NCBI GenBank assembly: GCA_012861695.1
Contig: JAAOOA010000002.1
Coordinates: 42,063,578-42,127,577 of the forward strand
Direction: 5' to 3'
From: Trematomus loennbergii
Taxonomy: Eukaryota > Chordata > Actinopteri > Perciformes > Nototheniidae
DNA: 64,000 nt
The translations under genes and the position numbers were made by a program. The number at the start of each line of letters is the position of its first letter. Within the stretch, counting starts at the first letter, position 1. The notes below the pieces were generated by a model, which had not been told where the DNA came from, searched no databases, and worked only from the letters and a program-made list of their open reading frames with translations. Of this stretch, positions 22,743 to 36,588 are shown in pieces.

Positions 22743-23152
22743 TGTCACGATCTGTCTGTGTTGTGTTTTGTCATGTCTAGATCTGTCTTTGGTTTCCTGT
22801 TTTATTTTGAAAAGTGTTCACCCCCCGTCTTGCCTGTTGCTTCCTGTCTCTGTGTTTGCCCTCCTGTGTCTGATTACCTGATTGTGTTCACCTTGTGCCC
22901 CTGTGTTTTCTCCTCCCTCCTCACCTGTGTCTTGTTTGTGTGATTAGTCTTGTGTGCATTTAAGTTCTGGTTTTTCTGTCTGTTGTTGTGAGATTCTTGA
23001 TGTTGCTGGAAGGATTTTGTTCAGAGGGATTTTGCGTTTTGCCTTGCCTTGTTTTACTTTGTTGCCTGGCCTAGTTCCGCAAATAAAGTATTTTGGATTT
23101 CAACCAGTCTTCTGCATTTGGTTCCTGTGTACCTTGCCCTCCAGCCATGACA
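22743..23152 (+). mobile_element. Solo LTR, ~410 bp
   Basis: It starts TGTCACGATCTG and ends CCAGCCATGACA, giving the TG...CA ends with inverted TGTCA/TGACA typical of LTRs. The 5-base flanks are GATTC and GACTC, a duplication with one mismatch. The T/C/G-rich body and GCAAATAAAGTATTTTGG near the 3' side (AATAAA, polyadenylation signal) fit an LTR. No internal retroelement genes adjoin it, so it is a solo LTR left by recombination. The retroelement family was not determined. Confidence 0.75.
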
Positions 23153-23881
23153 GACTCGTCAACTAATATGCAATGACAGCATTTGAAGATAAATTCAAGG
23201 TGACAAATTGACAAGTTGTCCATTCAGTTATTTGAACAAAATAATTGAAACACACAAGTTATTCATTGATAGCTACACAATATTTTCAGATGGATTCAAG
23301 CCTCTTACGATGTTTTGGATTGATAATGTTATGACCATTGCAATGTATATTACAGAGTTAAACCTCTCATGCAACCCAGTCTCACGGCATTTGGTGTTAT
23401 AGTCACGACATTTAATCTATTGATTCGTGTTCACCAACATGATTTCCCCCTTTTTTTCGTGTCACACAGAACGATTTTAAAAGCAATGTATTTCTATTGG
23501 TAGTATGTTTCGTGCCTGCACCACGTCTTTTTGTCCGGTCGGGTCTTGGAAGACCAGAAGCTGTGTGGTTCGTAAAAACATTTTCTTACTCAATATCAAG
23601 CCACGATTATTGTTTTTATTTAAAATTGTATAATGTCGGACTTTTTTTTCCGTCCGCGAGGAAAATAAATGGGGCTCAGAGCCTCAGAATACTGAAATCT
23701 GTATTTTTTAAATCCTTTTTTCCTTCTAATTTGTTATTCTTTTCTAAATAACACACTGTTATTTACTCAACAATAACACACAATTATCCTTGTTTTTATT
23801 TATTTGTTTAATTCTCTGGCTTTTTGGCGTCCGTCAGGAACTGAATTTCAAATAAAGTCACCGGAAACAGACATAGGCCTA
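23153..23881. other. No gene recognised
   Basis: A/T-rich sequence without recognisable repeats or coding frames. It ends at the TAA target duplication of the next element. Confidence 0.5.
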
Positions 23882-23884
23882 TAA

Positions 23885-24927
23885 AGGCCCAGACACACCA
23901 GGCCGAAATCGGCAGTCTTCGGTTGTCTGGAAAAGAAGCGTGCCCTGTCGCCCAAAGTCAATTTGGTGTGTCCCGAACCCTCGGCCGTGACACGCCTTAT
24001 TTGGCCTTTCACGGTCGACACAAGCTATCGGGCCAAGAAACCACTCTGATCAGCTGTTCAGCTAGCAAATGAGAAGCGAAACGGAAGTGAGGGACGTAAA
24101 CAAACGATTTAAGGCACAAGACAGCAGCTAAACCCCAGCAGGTGATACTTAAAGACATCAAACATAGCCCTTAAATGTCCTCTCTTACCTCCCACACATA
24201 GCAGGGACATCTCTGATATCGGCGGGAGCGTCCCCGGCTGTCCTCTGCTGAGAGCTCCGTGATTTTTGGTCAAGTCCGGTTTTTCATCTCATCGGTTTAT
24301 TTGTCAGTATAAAGTTGCAGGATTAGTCTCAAGTACCTCAACATTGTCCTTAAGTACAGTGTCTAAGTAAATGAGATACTGTCTACTGCTGTTCATTTAC
24401 CTATTGTGAGTCGCCTCGGATAAAAGCATCACATGGAAATGTACATTTAGCAAGAAGTGGCCATTATTACATTACATACATTACTACATTGCTGACTCAA
24501 TAAACTACACACCCGCCAGAACACTGCGATCATCAGATGCAGGTCTATTAACTGTGATTTTATAGTATGTCTGCACTTTATGTGCTCATTTCATCATTCA
24601 TGTATTTTTATATTCTAAAACATGTTTTCGATGGACGAGAGTGAAAATGGAACGCACACGCTATTTGCTGTTTGTTTATATCACAGTCTGTTCTTCTTCT
24701 CTGTCTTCCGGTTGTTGCCTATTTTGAATGACGAATACACACTACCGCCGCCTGCTGGTAAGGAGAGTTATTGCCACTCACGCATGCGCAGTTCGTACGT
24801 GCTCGGCTGAAGTCTTTGTGGTGTGTTCCAGTGCGACACATGGCCAAGACGCAGGAGAACTCGCCGATGCAACAGTCGATGTCGGTGTCGGCGAGTTCTC
24901 TGGTGACTGCCTGGTGTGTCAGGGCCT
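23885..24927. mobile_element. Harbinger-like MITE, 1.04 kb, TSD TAA
   Basis: The left end AGGCCCAGACACACCAGGC and the inverted right end AGGCCCTGACACACCAGGC differ by one base. TAA stands on both sides (23882-23884, 24928-24930), the TWA duplication of PIF/Harbinger elements. The GGCGAGTTCTC motif occurs twice near the right end as an internal inverted pair. A worn SINE tail lies at about 24405-24450. Frames on both strands near 24720-24970 come from this inverted structure, not from a gene. Confidence 0.85.
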
Positions 24928-24984
24928 TAAGGGACATTTCGAGCATCATTGCGATACACACCCACTGAACTGATACCCAAGATC

Positions 24985-25935
24985 CTCAGTTATGTTTGAT
25001 GCTCGGTGATTGGATGTTTTTAGCCGCAATTCACGTTGGGATATGGTGTTAATGCGATATGAAATCCAAAAAAACATTTCGGAGTTTAGGATGTAGGACA
25101 CTACACTACCTATAATCCTCAGCTATCGTTTGGGACTACAGTCCCGTTGCTGACAAAACCCCGTGATTAATCTTCAAGCTCTGGGATTGGATGTTGGAGT
25201 GGCAGTGTGCCAAGGTTACGCCAAGCATCAGACAGCTCTTTGAAATGGAATGAAACCCATGGCAGACTATCCAAAACTGGACTCGAACGGGTCCAGCCCC
25301 CCCCCCCCCCCAGAACTACACACGCTGGCTATTGTGTTTCGCAACATATTCTATGGCACGTCTCTACTGGGAATTGTAGGTTTTTGACATATCATATTCA
25401 CAACTACGGTGTAGTTATGCAATGAATGAACAACTTGGGTCGCAGGTTCCTCAACAGTGCATTACAAGACATCTATCAATATGTGTGTATACCTCCACCA
25501 TTAAACTGTCATATTCTGCACATTTATTATACTATCTACATACATAAGAGAATAATTTATATGTATACTATCGGTTAAAATAAGTGCTTCAACATAGTTA
25601 ACATTGTAGGAAAGCAATATATTAGACGATAAGTACTTTGTCAGACTTAATATTTATCTGTAGATACCCCCAAAGCTTTTTTTATTTAAAAGAAGACCTT
25701 AACCTAAAGTATTCTTTAATGTTTAAATAAAGGTTAATTAGTTTTTCTGTTTTGCACACTCCTATTAATATATTTGTACATCCGGCACTAAACTGTTTTA
25801 TTGTAGAGATCATTTACAGTATCTTCTTTATTTTTTACATTCTATATTTCTATCATTGATCTTCTACTTTCCCCTATTTTGTATAAATATAACATATTCA
25901 ACACAAAATTCAATAACGTGCTTTAACCACTAGGT
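24985..25935. repeat. Foldback-family fragment with spacer segment
   Basis: Contains the foldback-arm blocks (CATCCAATCACCGAGC in inverse orientation, ATAATCCTCAGCTATCGTT), a block shared with 54610-54815 (AGCTCTTTGAAATGGAATGA ... TTGTGTTTCGCAACATRTTC), the LINE-tail-like block (25380-25500) and the block shared with 58050-58275 (ACTAAACTGTTTTATTGTAG). The order parallels 54.5-58.3 kb, so it derives from the same composite family. Confidence 0.7.
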
Positions 25936-25939
25936 GGGT

Positions 25940-28209
<2,270 letters not shown>

Positions 28210-28519
28210 GCTATAAACAGGGGTGCACATCACTTTTTTAGTGAGTTACTCAGATGAGTACCAGGAGACAGCGTTTGGTACTCACCCCACACGAAGCGTG
28301 GTCCTCCTCAGTGTCTCCTTCACTGTCCTCTATTTACACTTCTTGCATGCTATGATGAAGATGATGAAGATGCACCTCCCTGTCTCTTTTTAAGCCTCCG
28401 ATTTGCTTTCCTCCAAAACTTGTTGCCAAAACTGTGAAGTCCTTCCTTCCTTTCCTGAGGCCAAGTTGAAGGATCAAATACTAAGAAATTATCACATGAC
28501 TTGAAGTCATATCTGATTT

Positions 28520-29677
28520 CAGATGTGGGAAGTTACTAAGTACACTTATTCAAGTACTGTACTTAAGTACAATAATTTGAGATATTTGTACTTTACTTGA
28601 CTTTGATGCTACTTTGTACTTCTACTCCACTACAGTTCAGAGGTAAATGGTGTACTTTTACTCCATTACATGTATTGAATACCTTTAGTTACTTTACAGA
28701 TCTGGATGAATGATGTGAAATATAATCAAGTCTTAAATCAGACTTTAGTTCCACCTGGAGTAAATCCACAAGCTACCCTGCAGTATACAAAGTCATTAAA
28801 ACTAGCTGCACCTTTACCAGCTGTGATAACACTTTAATGATCAATCATTATAAAACATATCATATATATTATTCTGAAATGGACCAATCTGCACAAGAGC
28901 CGCGTTCACACCAAGTACTTTGCCGTACTTAGTGCCGGCACTTCGTGCCCCGGCACTTATTACCCCAGGGCACTTAGTACAGATCGCGTTCACACCGGAA
29001 TAAGTTCCCTGAGGGAAGATTACGCAAATGAGCCGCTGACGTCACTTTGTCTTCTTCTGCTTTGGGTTTACTGGCAGGCCGCAAACCACTTCACGGTGTA
29101 TACTGCCACCCGAAGTCCCCGGCCGGAAGTCCCCGGAGTTGGGGACTGGCTTCAGTAGAAGCTGCTGGGAGCCTTCCGAGTAAATCGCCAGAACGCCGAC
29201 ACCTCCTCATCTCCACCGCTCCCATGTTTTCTTTTGTGTTGCCATAAGTTAGTCTCTCTGTGTTTGTGCGCTGGGCGAATGCTAATGCTAATGCGAGGAT
29301 AATAAAATGGCGGCTCTACAAAACATTTCAGAGTTTTACGGGGCGTGGTTTGCAATTCGCCCAGCCAATCAGAACTGGGGCACTTTTTTCCCCCAGGAAA
29401 GTACCATCTCTCAGCAGGCACTAAAAATGGGGGTAAAAGTTCCCGGCACTCAGTACTCTTTTTGGTGTGAACGCGACATAAGGGGTACTAACGGAACTAA
29501 ACGCGAAAAGTACGGGGAAAAGTACTCTAATGGAGGCTAATGACTACTTTTACTTTTGGTACTTTAACTATATTTTGATAATACTTTTCTAATTTTACTT
29601 GAGTAACATTTTGAATGCAGGACTTTTACTGTAACTGAGTATTCCTACACAAGATCTGAGTACTTCTTCCACCTCTG
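28520..29677. mobile_element. hAT MITE (CAGAGGTGGAAG family), nested, 8-bp TSD
   Basis: The duplication TCTGATTT is exact at 28512-28519 and 29678-29685. The ends are CAGATGTGGGAAG and, inverted, CAGAGGTGGAAGAAG. The body holds the AGTACTTAAGTAC-type and TTCTACTCCACTACA blocks that also occur at 4763-5215, 13850-13905 and 56310-56860. It is split by the element at 28897-29540. Confidence 0.9.
28897..29540. mobile_element. Harbinger-like MITE with repeated TIR blocks, nested
   Basis: GCGTTCACACC occurs twice on the left (28902 and 28985), and GGTGTGAACGCG on the right near 29463. The outermost right copy is worn. The architecture and an inner block (TTCTTCTGCTTTGGGTTTAC, GGCAGGCCGCAAAC) are shared with the element at 43151-45791. 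The insertion lies within the hAT body, where the family consensus would otherwise run on. The target duplication is not clean, so the limits are accurate to a few bases only. Confidence 0.75.
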
Positions 29678-30238
29678 TCTGATTTCAAACTCTTCCATTA
29701 ACACCCTGAGTAAGTTTGCAGCTGTGTGTTTCACTCCACTTTGTTGTAAATAAAACTGCAGCAGCTTGACCACAGAGCGTGAACGTTGTGATCAGCTGAT
29801 TTTGCGCAGTTCTCCAGTGTGTGCGCGGGGCACAGAATGTGCACAGGGGAGTCTCCGACTGCAGCCAGTTGGCGGAATTTTGGCACAATTATGTTGTTCA
29901 TACTGACGTTATCCCTGTCTGTGCACACGGTGAACAACTCTGTCGTCCAGTGATCTAAGCCTCTGCCTCCTGTAAAGCTTCACAAGTCCGTCGGTTATGT
30001 CCTGCGCGGCTCGCCCAGCTCCAGTTCAATCAGTCATAGAAAGTCCGAAGATTTTTGCAGGGAGCGAAACAGCAACGTAGCTGTTTAATGTCTTGTAGTT
30101 TACTCCATTGAGTGTTGACAAGAAACACGTGTAGACAAAATATGTGTTTTGTTTTGATGTTTTGAGATACGCAAAGGCGCGTAGTGACACAAGTGACGTT
30201 ACGCAATTCAGATTTGTGCCGCACATGCATACCTGCGT

Positions 30239-30840
30239 CAGAGTCCTGCACGGGTCTGATTTTCAAGACCCGCACCCGCGACGTGCAATACCGAACCCGC
30301 CCCGCTACCCGCACATATTGCCAATTAGTTCCGCATCCCGACCCGACCCGTCGGCACAAGATCCGCAACCCAACCCGAACCGCATATATATGAGCAGTGA
30401 AAACGTGCAAATATTAACACACGCAGTTGCATATTTGTCTCAAAAAGCGTGGGATGTTGGTTATTTTCTCCATCTAGGAACACACCAAAAGCCTCCCAGA
30501 CGTTGGATTTCGCTCTTGAGGAAGTGTTATTGAAAATCCTGTATTCTCCGCTAGAGAGCTTCACCTCAGCCATTTCGAATGTGGCGCGCTCAGCAGCAGA
30601 TTGATGTGCTGCAGAGGTTATGATTATGCGCGGTCCCGCGGGGGAGAGGTCTGAGGATTTAAACATTAAACTAAATTATTATTATTTTAATATATTTATT
30701 ATGCAACATCCGCGACCCGACCCACATCATCTTTGTTTTACCCAGAACCGAACCCGGAAAAAAGCGTTTGAAAAAATACCACCCGCGAATCACTTTTTTT
30801 GCGGGTCACCGCCGGGTACCCGACCCGATGCAGGACTCTG
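30239..30840. mobile_element. hAT MITE, 602 bp, perfect 8-bp TSD
   Basis: ACCTGCGT flanks both sides exactly (30231-30238, 30841-30848). The ends are CAGAGTCCTGCACGGGTC and, inverted, CAGAGTCCTGCATCGGGTC. The subterminal regions are rich in the repeated motif GACCCG/CGGGTC, typical of transposase-binding arrays. No gene inside. It sits within the outer hAT at 28218-30868. Confidence 0.93.
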
Positions 30841-30961
30841 ACCTGCGTACCAGTTATGTGCACTCCTGGCTATAAAGGTGTTCGTACTGTCTCTTTCCCA
30901 ATGCATGTTCACAGCTGGCTAGCTTGCTAGCAGTTAGTTCACTTGCTTCAGTACACTCAAA

Positions 30962-31968
30962 TGCCCCTTTCACACCAACGTGGTTCCAGGGCTGGTTCGG
31001 AGCTAGAGCCTGATAAGCACCGTTTTTTCCTGTTCACACCGCAGCGGAGCCGGCTCTTTTCCCCGGAAACCGGTTCTTACCAAGCTCCAAAAAATTGTCG
31101 GTCTAGAAGCAAGAACCGCATACGTCATGCTTACGGAGGCGGGGGGGGCAGGGGGGATCAACCTGAGCAATAACAGTTTATGGCGAGTACGGCAAATAAA
31201 AGTTGTAACAAGCAGTAGCACTGAGCAAAGTGACTAGAACGCAACCACGCACTTATAAAAAAACACACTTTATAAAGTCAGGCAACACTAACCAGGCTTC
31301 GTGTGATTCTGTTTATTTGTACCTTACTTTGACCATCCGTTCGCTGTTATCGATCATTGTGGAGAGCAGGCAGACGTTTTGTTTTGTATTATAGCAGCTA
31401 TCAGATGGAATCAAGACATGGGCTGCACAGGTTGTCATGTCCGACTAACACAAGTAGAATCATAATGAAAAATACGCCGGTAAAATGTGCCTGTAGAAAA
31501 CGGCTTATGCCACAATAGGATAGCAACAAGTAGTCAAGATAGTCAGTTTAGCTTCGGTTGCTATGCTAACATCACCCATTTTATACCAGAGAAACTTTCA
31601 TAACAGCGTTGTGATGCCAAACAGCGGGCAGCACTGCAGCGGACGGTAAATGCCGCTGAAACACATTAAAAACAATGAACAACGGCACTCTGGAGGGTTG
31701 AGAAGTAGTTATTTAATTTAATCTGCCTTCGTATGATTAAAAGCAACACGATCATCGACCCGACGCAGTCCCCCATTTTTGTTGTTGTGAGCGCCGTTGG
31801 AGAGAAAATCAGCGACGTAAACGGTGACGACATGACGCAGCCGCGGCAGCACCAGTCGGGCTCTGGGCGGTGTGAACAAAACGGGGGCTGAAAAGAAAAA
31901 ACCGGTTCCGAATCAGAAGAGCTCAAGCACGGAGCTAGAACGGGAACCGCGTTGTTGTGAAAGGGGCA
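30962..31968. mobile_element. MITE with 3-bp TSD (AAA), 1.0 kb
   Basis: The ends are TGCCCCTTTCACACCAACG and, inverted, TGCCCCTTTCACAACAACG, followed by GGTTCC on both sides. AAA flanks each side. Subterminal copies of GTTCACACCGC (31033) and its complement GGCGGTGTGAAC (31867) form an inner inverted pair, as in Harbinger-type MITEs. AAA is weak evidence on its own. Confidence 0.8.
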
Positions 31969-31993
31969 AAATAGGCTGGGTGTGTGTCACCAG

Positions 31994-33069
31994 AGGCCTG
32001 TACTACGAAGCTGGTTCAACCTAACCTGGATATGTTTGAGTTAGCCGGTTGGCCCAATCCAAAACATACGCGCTCTGGCTAAACTGTACTACGACGCTGG
32101 TTATCAAGTGGATCGCTCAAGCCAGCCGTGTCCTATCTAGTTAGGTGCGCGTTCACATGAAAGGGGTGGTATTTGGAGCATTCGACCAATCTCAAACACG
32201 GACAAGCGTACTGACAGCGCAGCGTCATACTTCCTGAATGAAAAGTGAACTTTAATATTAGTCAAATATGAAGAAGTTAAACTTTAAACATCCATGACTT
32301 AAACACTTTATCCAGGATAAAAAGCCACATAGCTGCACCTGCAAGGTGAATACAGCTGGTAACAGAAAAAGTGTTTGAATGCGTACATTAACAGGTTTAT
32401 GAAATCACTGCCCCGTCTAAGACACGAGTGGATCTGACTTTAATTAGGAGAATTTGACTCGAGTGTTTCGTCAACTTAATGTGTTGCTTAAATAATACTT
32501 CTGCATACAGTATGTGACACTGTGAGTGTTGCACGGCCAGATACGGCTCAAGAAGCTGACTCAAATAAGGAAATATATGATACATTATGATGTGATATGA
32601 TATGAATGATAATGGGACACATCGACGTCTGCACTCAATGTTACTCTGATCCGGTTACTTATGTCGTGGCAGATATTTAAATAAGCTTTTTAACGCTAGT
32701 ATTATAATAGTCAGATTGCTCTGAAGATGGGAGGGGATATTCTATTAATTTTCACGTTCACAGTCAGTTGATTTTGGCCGGCCGTCTTTCCTGCAACGGC
32801 AGTTTTTCTGTATTTCCTCTATCCTGTAATATGAATTGATCGCTTTAAACTCCGCACACGGAGCTCTGATTGGTCAGCAGGCGGTGCTTTCACTGAGTTG
32901 ATCTCTTAGCCTGCCACCTAACCTGCTCCGGAGCAGGTTTGCCGCTCAGCATAAGTTACCATGGAAATCTAGCCTGCTAAAAAGAGAACCAGCGTCGTAG
33001 GACCGGAAAGCCCGAGATTTCCCTGAAGTTAGCCGGCTAAGCGAAAATCCAGCTTCGTAGTACAGGCCT
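31994..33069. mobile_element. MITE with 3-bp TSD (CAG), 1.08 kb
   Basis: The inverted ends are perfect over 21 bases and begin AGGCCTGTACTACGAAGCTG. CAG flanks both sides (31991-31993, 33070-33072). A second GTACTACGACGCTGG (32088) and its complement CCAGCGTCGTAGGACC (32990) form an inner pair. A 3-bp duplication fits PIF/Harbinger, though CAG departs from the usual TWA. No gene inside. Confidence 0.88.
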
Positions 33070-33072
33070 CAG

Positions 33073-33759
33073 GCATCTACAACCACTTTTACTGTAAACA
33101 CACTGTGCTTTCTGACCTCTTTTCTTTGTACTATGCTCCAATTATCTCTGATAAAGACGTAAATCTTTAGAAATGCTGATCTATGTATCAGGCGGAGATA
33201 GTGTCTTTCCACAATAGGCCCTTCAAGGCACAACTGAGAAGTGATAATTAAAGATCAAATATTTAGTTGTCCTCTACATATAAACAGTAGTTTAAATATC
33301 AAAATACAACAACACAGAAAGACAAACATGACACCCAGCGCAACGGTGTGGCTCATTATTGAATTTTTGAATAGTTTTTGATTAAAATAAAGCTCATTGG
33401 CTCAGGAGGTCTACTCATCAGAGCAGAAATGTCAAGTATGGCCACAGCACTACTTCAATTGGTTTTTTGGTTCATACATTAAAAATATATTTTTTAAATA
33501 TTTTTACCAACCCATATAGACATACTACACTAATAATACACCCAATAATACAGTAGTTGCATGGCCAGAAATGAAAGTTGGAGTGTGTGTGTCTATTCTC
33601 TCTGCCATTAGAGTAGAGTCCATCACCAACCTTAACACAAGGGTCAACCAGAGGACGGCAATCCCTTATTTAAGCACACACACATCCTAACACTTACACA
33701 CAGTTTCACTACCACTATTACACTGACACTGCATGCATTGTGTGTGTGTGTGTGTGTGT

Positions 33760-33793
<34 letters not shown>

Positions 33794-34474
33794 GTGTTTG
33801 TTTGTGTACAGGAACATTTAAATGAACAAGTTGCACAGTAATCTGCTCTGCACAACAAAAGACAAATTGTGTTATATATCCAATCACACACAAATCCACA
33901 ATCTGTGTTTGAAATGCAGGGCCAGGGTCAAGGATTACAATAAACTCTGATTATCAAATAATGCAGGAATTCTTATTCCAGTGGAACGCCTGATCCTCTC
34001 TACTCTCAACGAGGAGGAGGAGGAGGAGGAGGGGGGGGGGGTGAAGAGGAGACGATAGCTGATCCAGGAGGGGGACAGGGAAATGTGACATAGGTACAGG
34101 GAGAGAAGGGAACATAAAGGAAGGAAGGAATAAGAGGAGAGGAAAAAGAACAGGGAACACAAACCAAGAGGGAGCATGAGAAGGATGAGATAAATAGATG
34201 GACTAGAGTAAAAAGACGATGCGCTGAGAGAAAAAAGGAGGAGGTGGAAAGTGAGAGGGAGGGACAATTCAAAATATTTTCTCCATCCTTTCTATGAGTA
34301 ATGGTAACATTGCTTATGAGATCTGGGAACACAGTGACATGACTACAGTGATGGGCCAAAAAGCATGAGAAGGGGCAGCCGAGTATAAAACACTTAATTT
34401 TAATGTGGATGTTAATCGTCTACTACATTGATCCATCCTCACCCTCATACACTTTGTATGTGTGGACATGTGTC
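33073..34474. other. No gene; GT tract and purine-rich patch
   Basis: A GT microsatellite at 33739-33792 and a purine-rich stretch at 34008-34265 (GAGGAGGAGG run followed by a 10-base G run). The serine/proline/leucine-rich minus-strand frames over it are repeat translations. The rest is unique-looking. Confidence 0.6.
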
Positions 34475-34477
34475 TTA

Positions 34478-35339
34478 TGGCGCATTTCCACTACACGGCC
34501 TCGCTCGGTATGGCTAGGCCTCGTTAGGACTGGCTCACTTTATGGCGCATTACCATTACAGTTTAGGAACTGGGGTAGTATCTATAGTAACGCAGTGTAG
34601 GCGGAGCTGTGACGTCTTCAATGCGAAACACAAAGCCAACATCAGCCGTTAGCTGTTAGCACTCGAATCACCGAGCTGAGGACCTTGCCTACGTCTGTTT
34701 CCGGTATTTTTTATGACGTTTGTATTTTGTTATACACACATTCCTTCACATTTAAATTTAAATTTACATTAAAGTATTTCGTGAGGCCTTCTAAATGTTT
34801 TTAAATATAACTACGGTTCTAGTTGAAGAGTTCTAAATTAACATGAACCGAAGCTGTTGCCTGGCAACGCAATAGCACAATGTCACATCCGTTAATTCCA
34901 CATCCACACCTTTAATATACAGTCTATGATCCACACACATGGATTAACATCGATTTAATACATTAATGTAGCCTTTGTTTCTGCTAAAAGAGGTGTCGAC
35001 CAGCTAGGGCCACAAGAAAATCGGCGAAATCGAGTGTGACGATTAAAAAATAAATTAAAAACATCTAATTTTGACAATAAAAACCGACCAATAGTCTTGG
35101 TAGAGCATTTGCTTGGCACTTCCGGGTATTTCTCCACTGGTTGGGCCATGTTAACAATACCGTGTAACTGTCACGTTTGAAGGGACGAAACCGTGACATA
35201 TTCACGTCTCCCAGCATGGTAGATCGTCACATGTTCACGTCTTGCCGTGATACCGGGTTGGTGGAAACGCAATCAAAAACGGGCCCCGCACGGCTCGGCA
35301 CGCTTAAAGCGAGCTCCGCACTGTAGTGGAAATGCGCCA
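34478..35339. mobile_element. Harbinger-like MITE, 862 bp, TSD TTA
   Basis: TTA stands at 34475-34477 and 35340-35342. The ends are TGGCGCATTTCCACTACACG and, inverted, TGGCGCATTTCCACTACAGT. A second TGGCGCATTACCATTACAG lies 74 bases inside the left end. The 3-bp TWA duplication is the PIF/Harbinger hallmark. No coding relic seen. Confidence 0.9.
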
Positions 35340-35459
35340 TTAGAGCCAGGAAAGATTTGCGTGAACATGTTAAAACTTGATCATGATCTTGGACATTGCT
35401 TACTATTGGGACATCACCAATGGCAACTGAGCCACTCAATCTCCCAGGACCCTTCATTA

Positions 35460-36533
35460 AGGCCTAGGCTCCACGGGGACGAAAACGGGTTGAATCCGCA
35501 TATTTCTCATGCGTATAGCCCTCTAAGCTCGACGACGCCATAACGGAAACGTAGAAACAGACCCCGCAAACGACAACGGGTCCAAAGGTGGATAGATCTG
35601 GGAACGGAGCGCTCTGGGGGGTCCAACGGGCGTGGGGTCGCCTATACGGTCATCCGTTTCATAGCCCCGCCTCTCCCCGCCTCTCCCACCTCTTCCCACC
35701 TCTCCGCGTACCCCGCATCATTGCTGATGTGTTTCGTTAACAACAACAATGGCGGATCGCAGGGTTGCTATCGTGCTCCAGTCGCTACTGACCATGCTAC
35801 AGTTCTTTGTGCAACATCTACAGGAGCTCCTCCTTGAATTCAGATTATTTATCTTTATCTCGATATGGACATAAACGCGAGTGAAGTCTAATCTGACAGG
35901 ACGGAGACACGCAGCTCCTCCCGCTATGATGCAGCGGGAGCAAAACACACACTTCAAGTCAGATCATCACCCTTAGCTATTTTAATTACCTCTCAAACTA
36001 CCTAAACTAGTTATAAATATGTTTATTTTTACTGTCGAGTCATCATTACTGGATCAGCTGCTGCATGAGACAGACACTGACGCTGTCAGAAGAGAGGAAA
36101 AAGACATGATTATATATCATTATATCGTCGTTATTCATTTGTTTTAAAGCTCAATAAATAACAATGAAGACCTTTGACCGGCACTTTTATAATTTTGTCC
36201 GGAAGATTTAAACTTTAACACACGTTGACCGGCGAAAATCTCTGCCCGGTTCCGTCGGCCCCACCGTGGAGAATAAACAGAAGTGCAGCCATGACAACCA
36301 TTCTTCTTCGCTGCTTTTGTGGAGGAAGTTGCTGCTTTTGTGGAGGAAGTTACAGCACCACGTACAGGTTCGGCATATGTACTGCAGCTTTCCAGCGGTT
36401 GGATGTAAACGGAGCCGTCTCGTGGAGCTTGACACAATCCGGTGTATATTGCGTGTGGGCGGAAGCTTTTTTGCGTTTGCGTTTGCGTTACTCCGATGCG
36501 TTTTGCCGTATGTGTTCCCGTGGAGCCGGGGCC
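35460..36533. mobile_element. Harbinger-like MITE, 1.07 kb, probable TSD TTA
   Basis: The left AGGCCTAGGCTCCACGGGG and the inverted right GGCCCCGGCTCCACGGG are terminal repeats. TTA lies at 35457-35459 and 36534-36536 with a one-base asymmetry. A partial relative occupies 25-485 in opposite orientation. A short leucine-rich frame (35749-35874) may be a relic of the parent element's gene. Confidence 0.8.
35749..35874 (+). pseudogene. Possible relic of an element-encoded N-terminal exon
   Basis: An ATG after ACAACAACA opens a 41-codon frame starting MADRRVAIVLQSLLTML and continuing with a leucine-rich amphipathic stretch (FFVQHLQELLLEF) before a stop. Its position about 290 bases inside the terminal repeat, good start context and helical pattern fit the first exon of a transposase. 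No catalytic residue is present and I cannot assign a family, so chance is possible. Confidence 0.25.
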
Positions 36534-36588
36534 TTAGTAAAACCTGATGTCAATTCTCATGGAGGTGTTAAAACCCCAAAGATAAAAA

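Larger units (their letters stand above)
28218..30868. mobile_element. hAT element, 2.65 kb, hosting three insertions
   Basis: The exact 8-bp duplication GCTATAAA stands at 28210-28217 and 30869-30876. The ends are CAGGGGTGCACATCAC and, inverted, CAGGAGTGCACATAAC. Inside lie a second hAT (28520-29677), itself split by a Harbinger-like element, and a third hAT (30239-30840). Subtracting these leaves about 0.9 kb of the outer element with no transposase motif, so it was non-autonomous. Confidence 0.88.

Noticed and set aside
25255..25300. tRNA-like GTTCGAGTCC on the minus strand
   Set aside because: Isolated box B-like motif within a foldback-family block that recurs at 54.7 kb; no tRNA structure around it.
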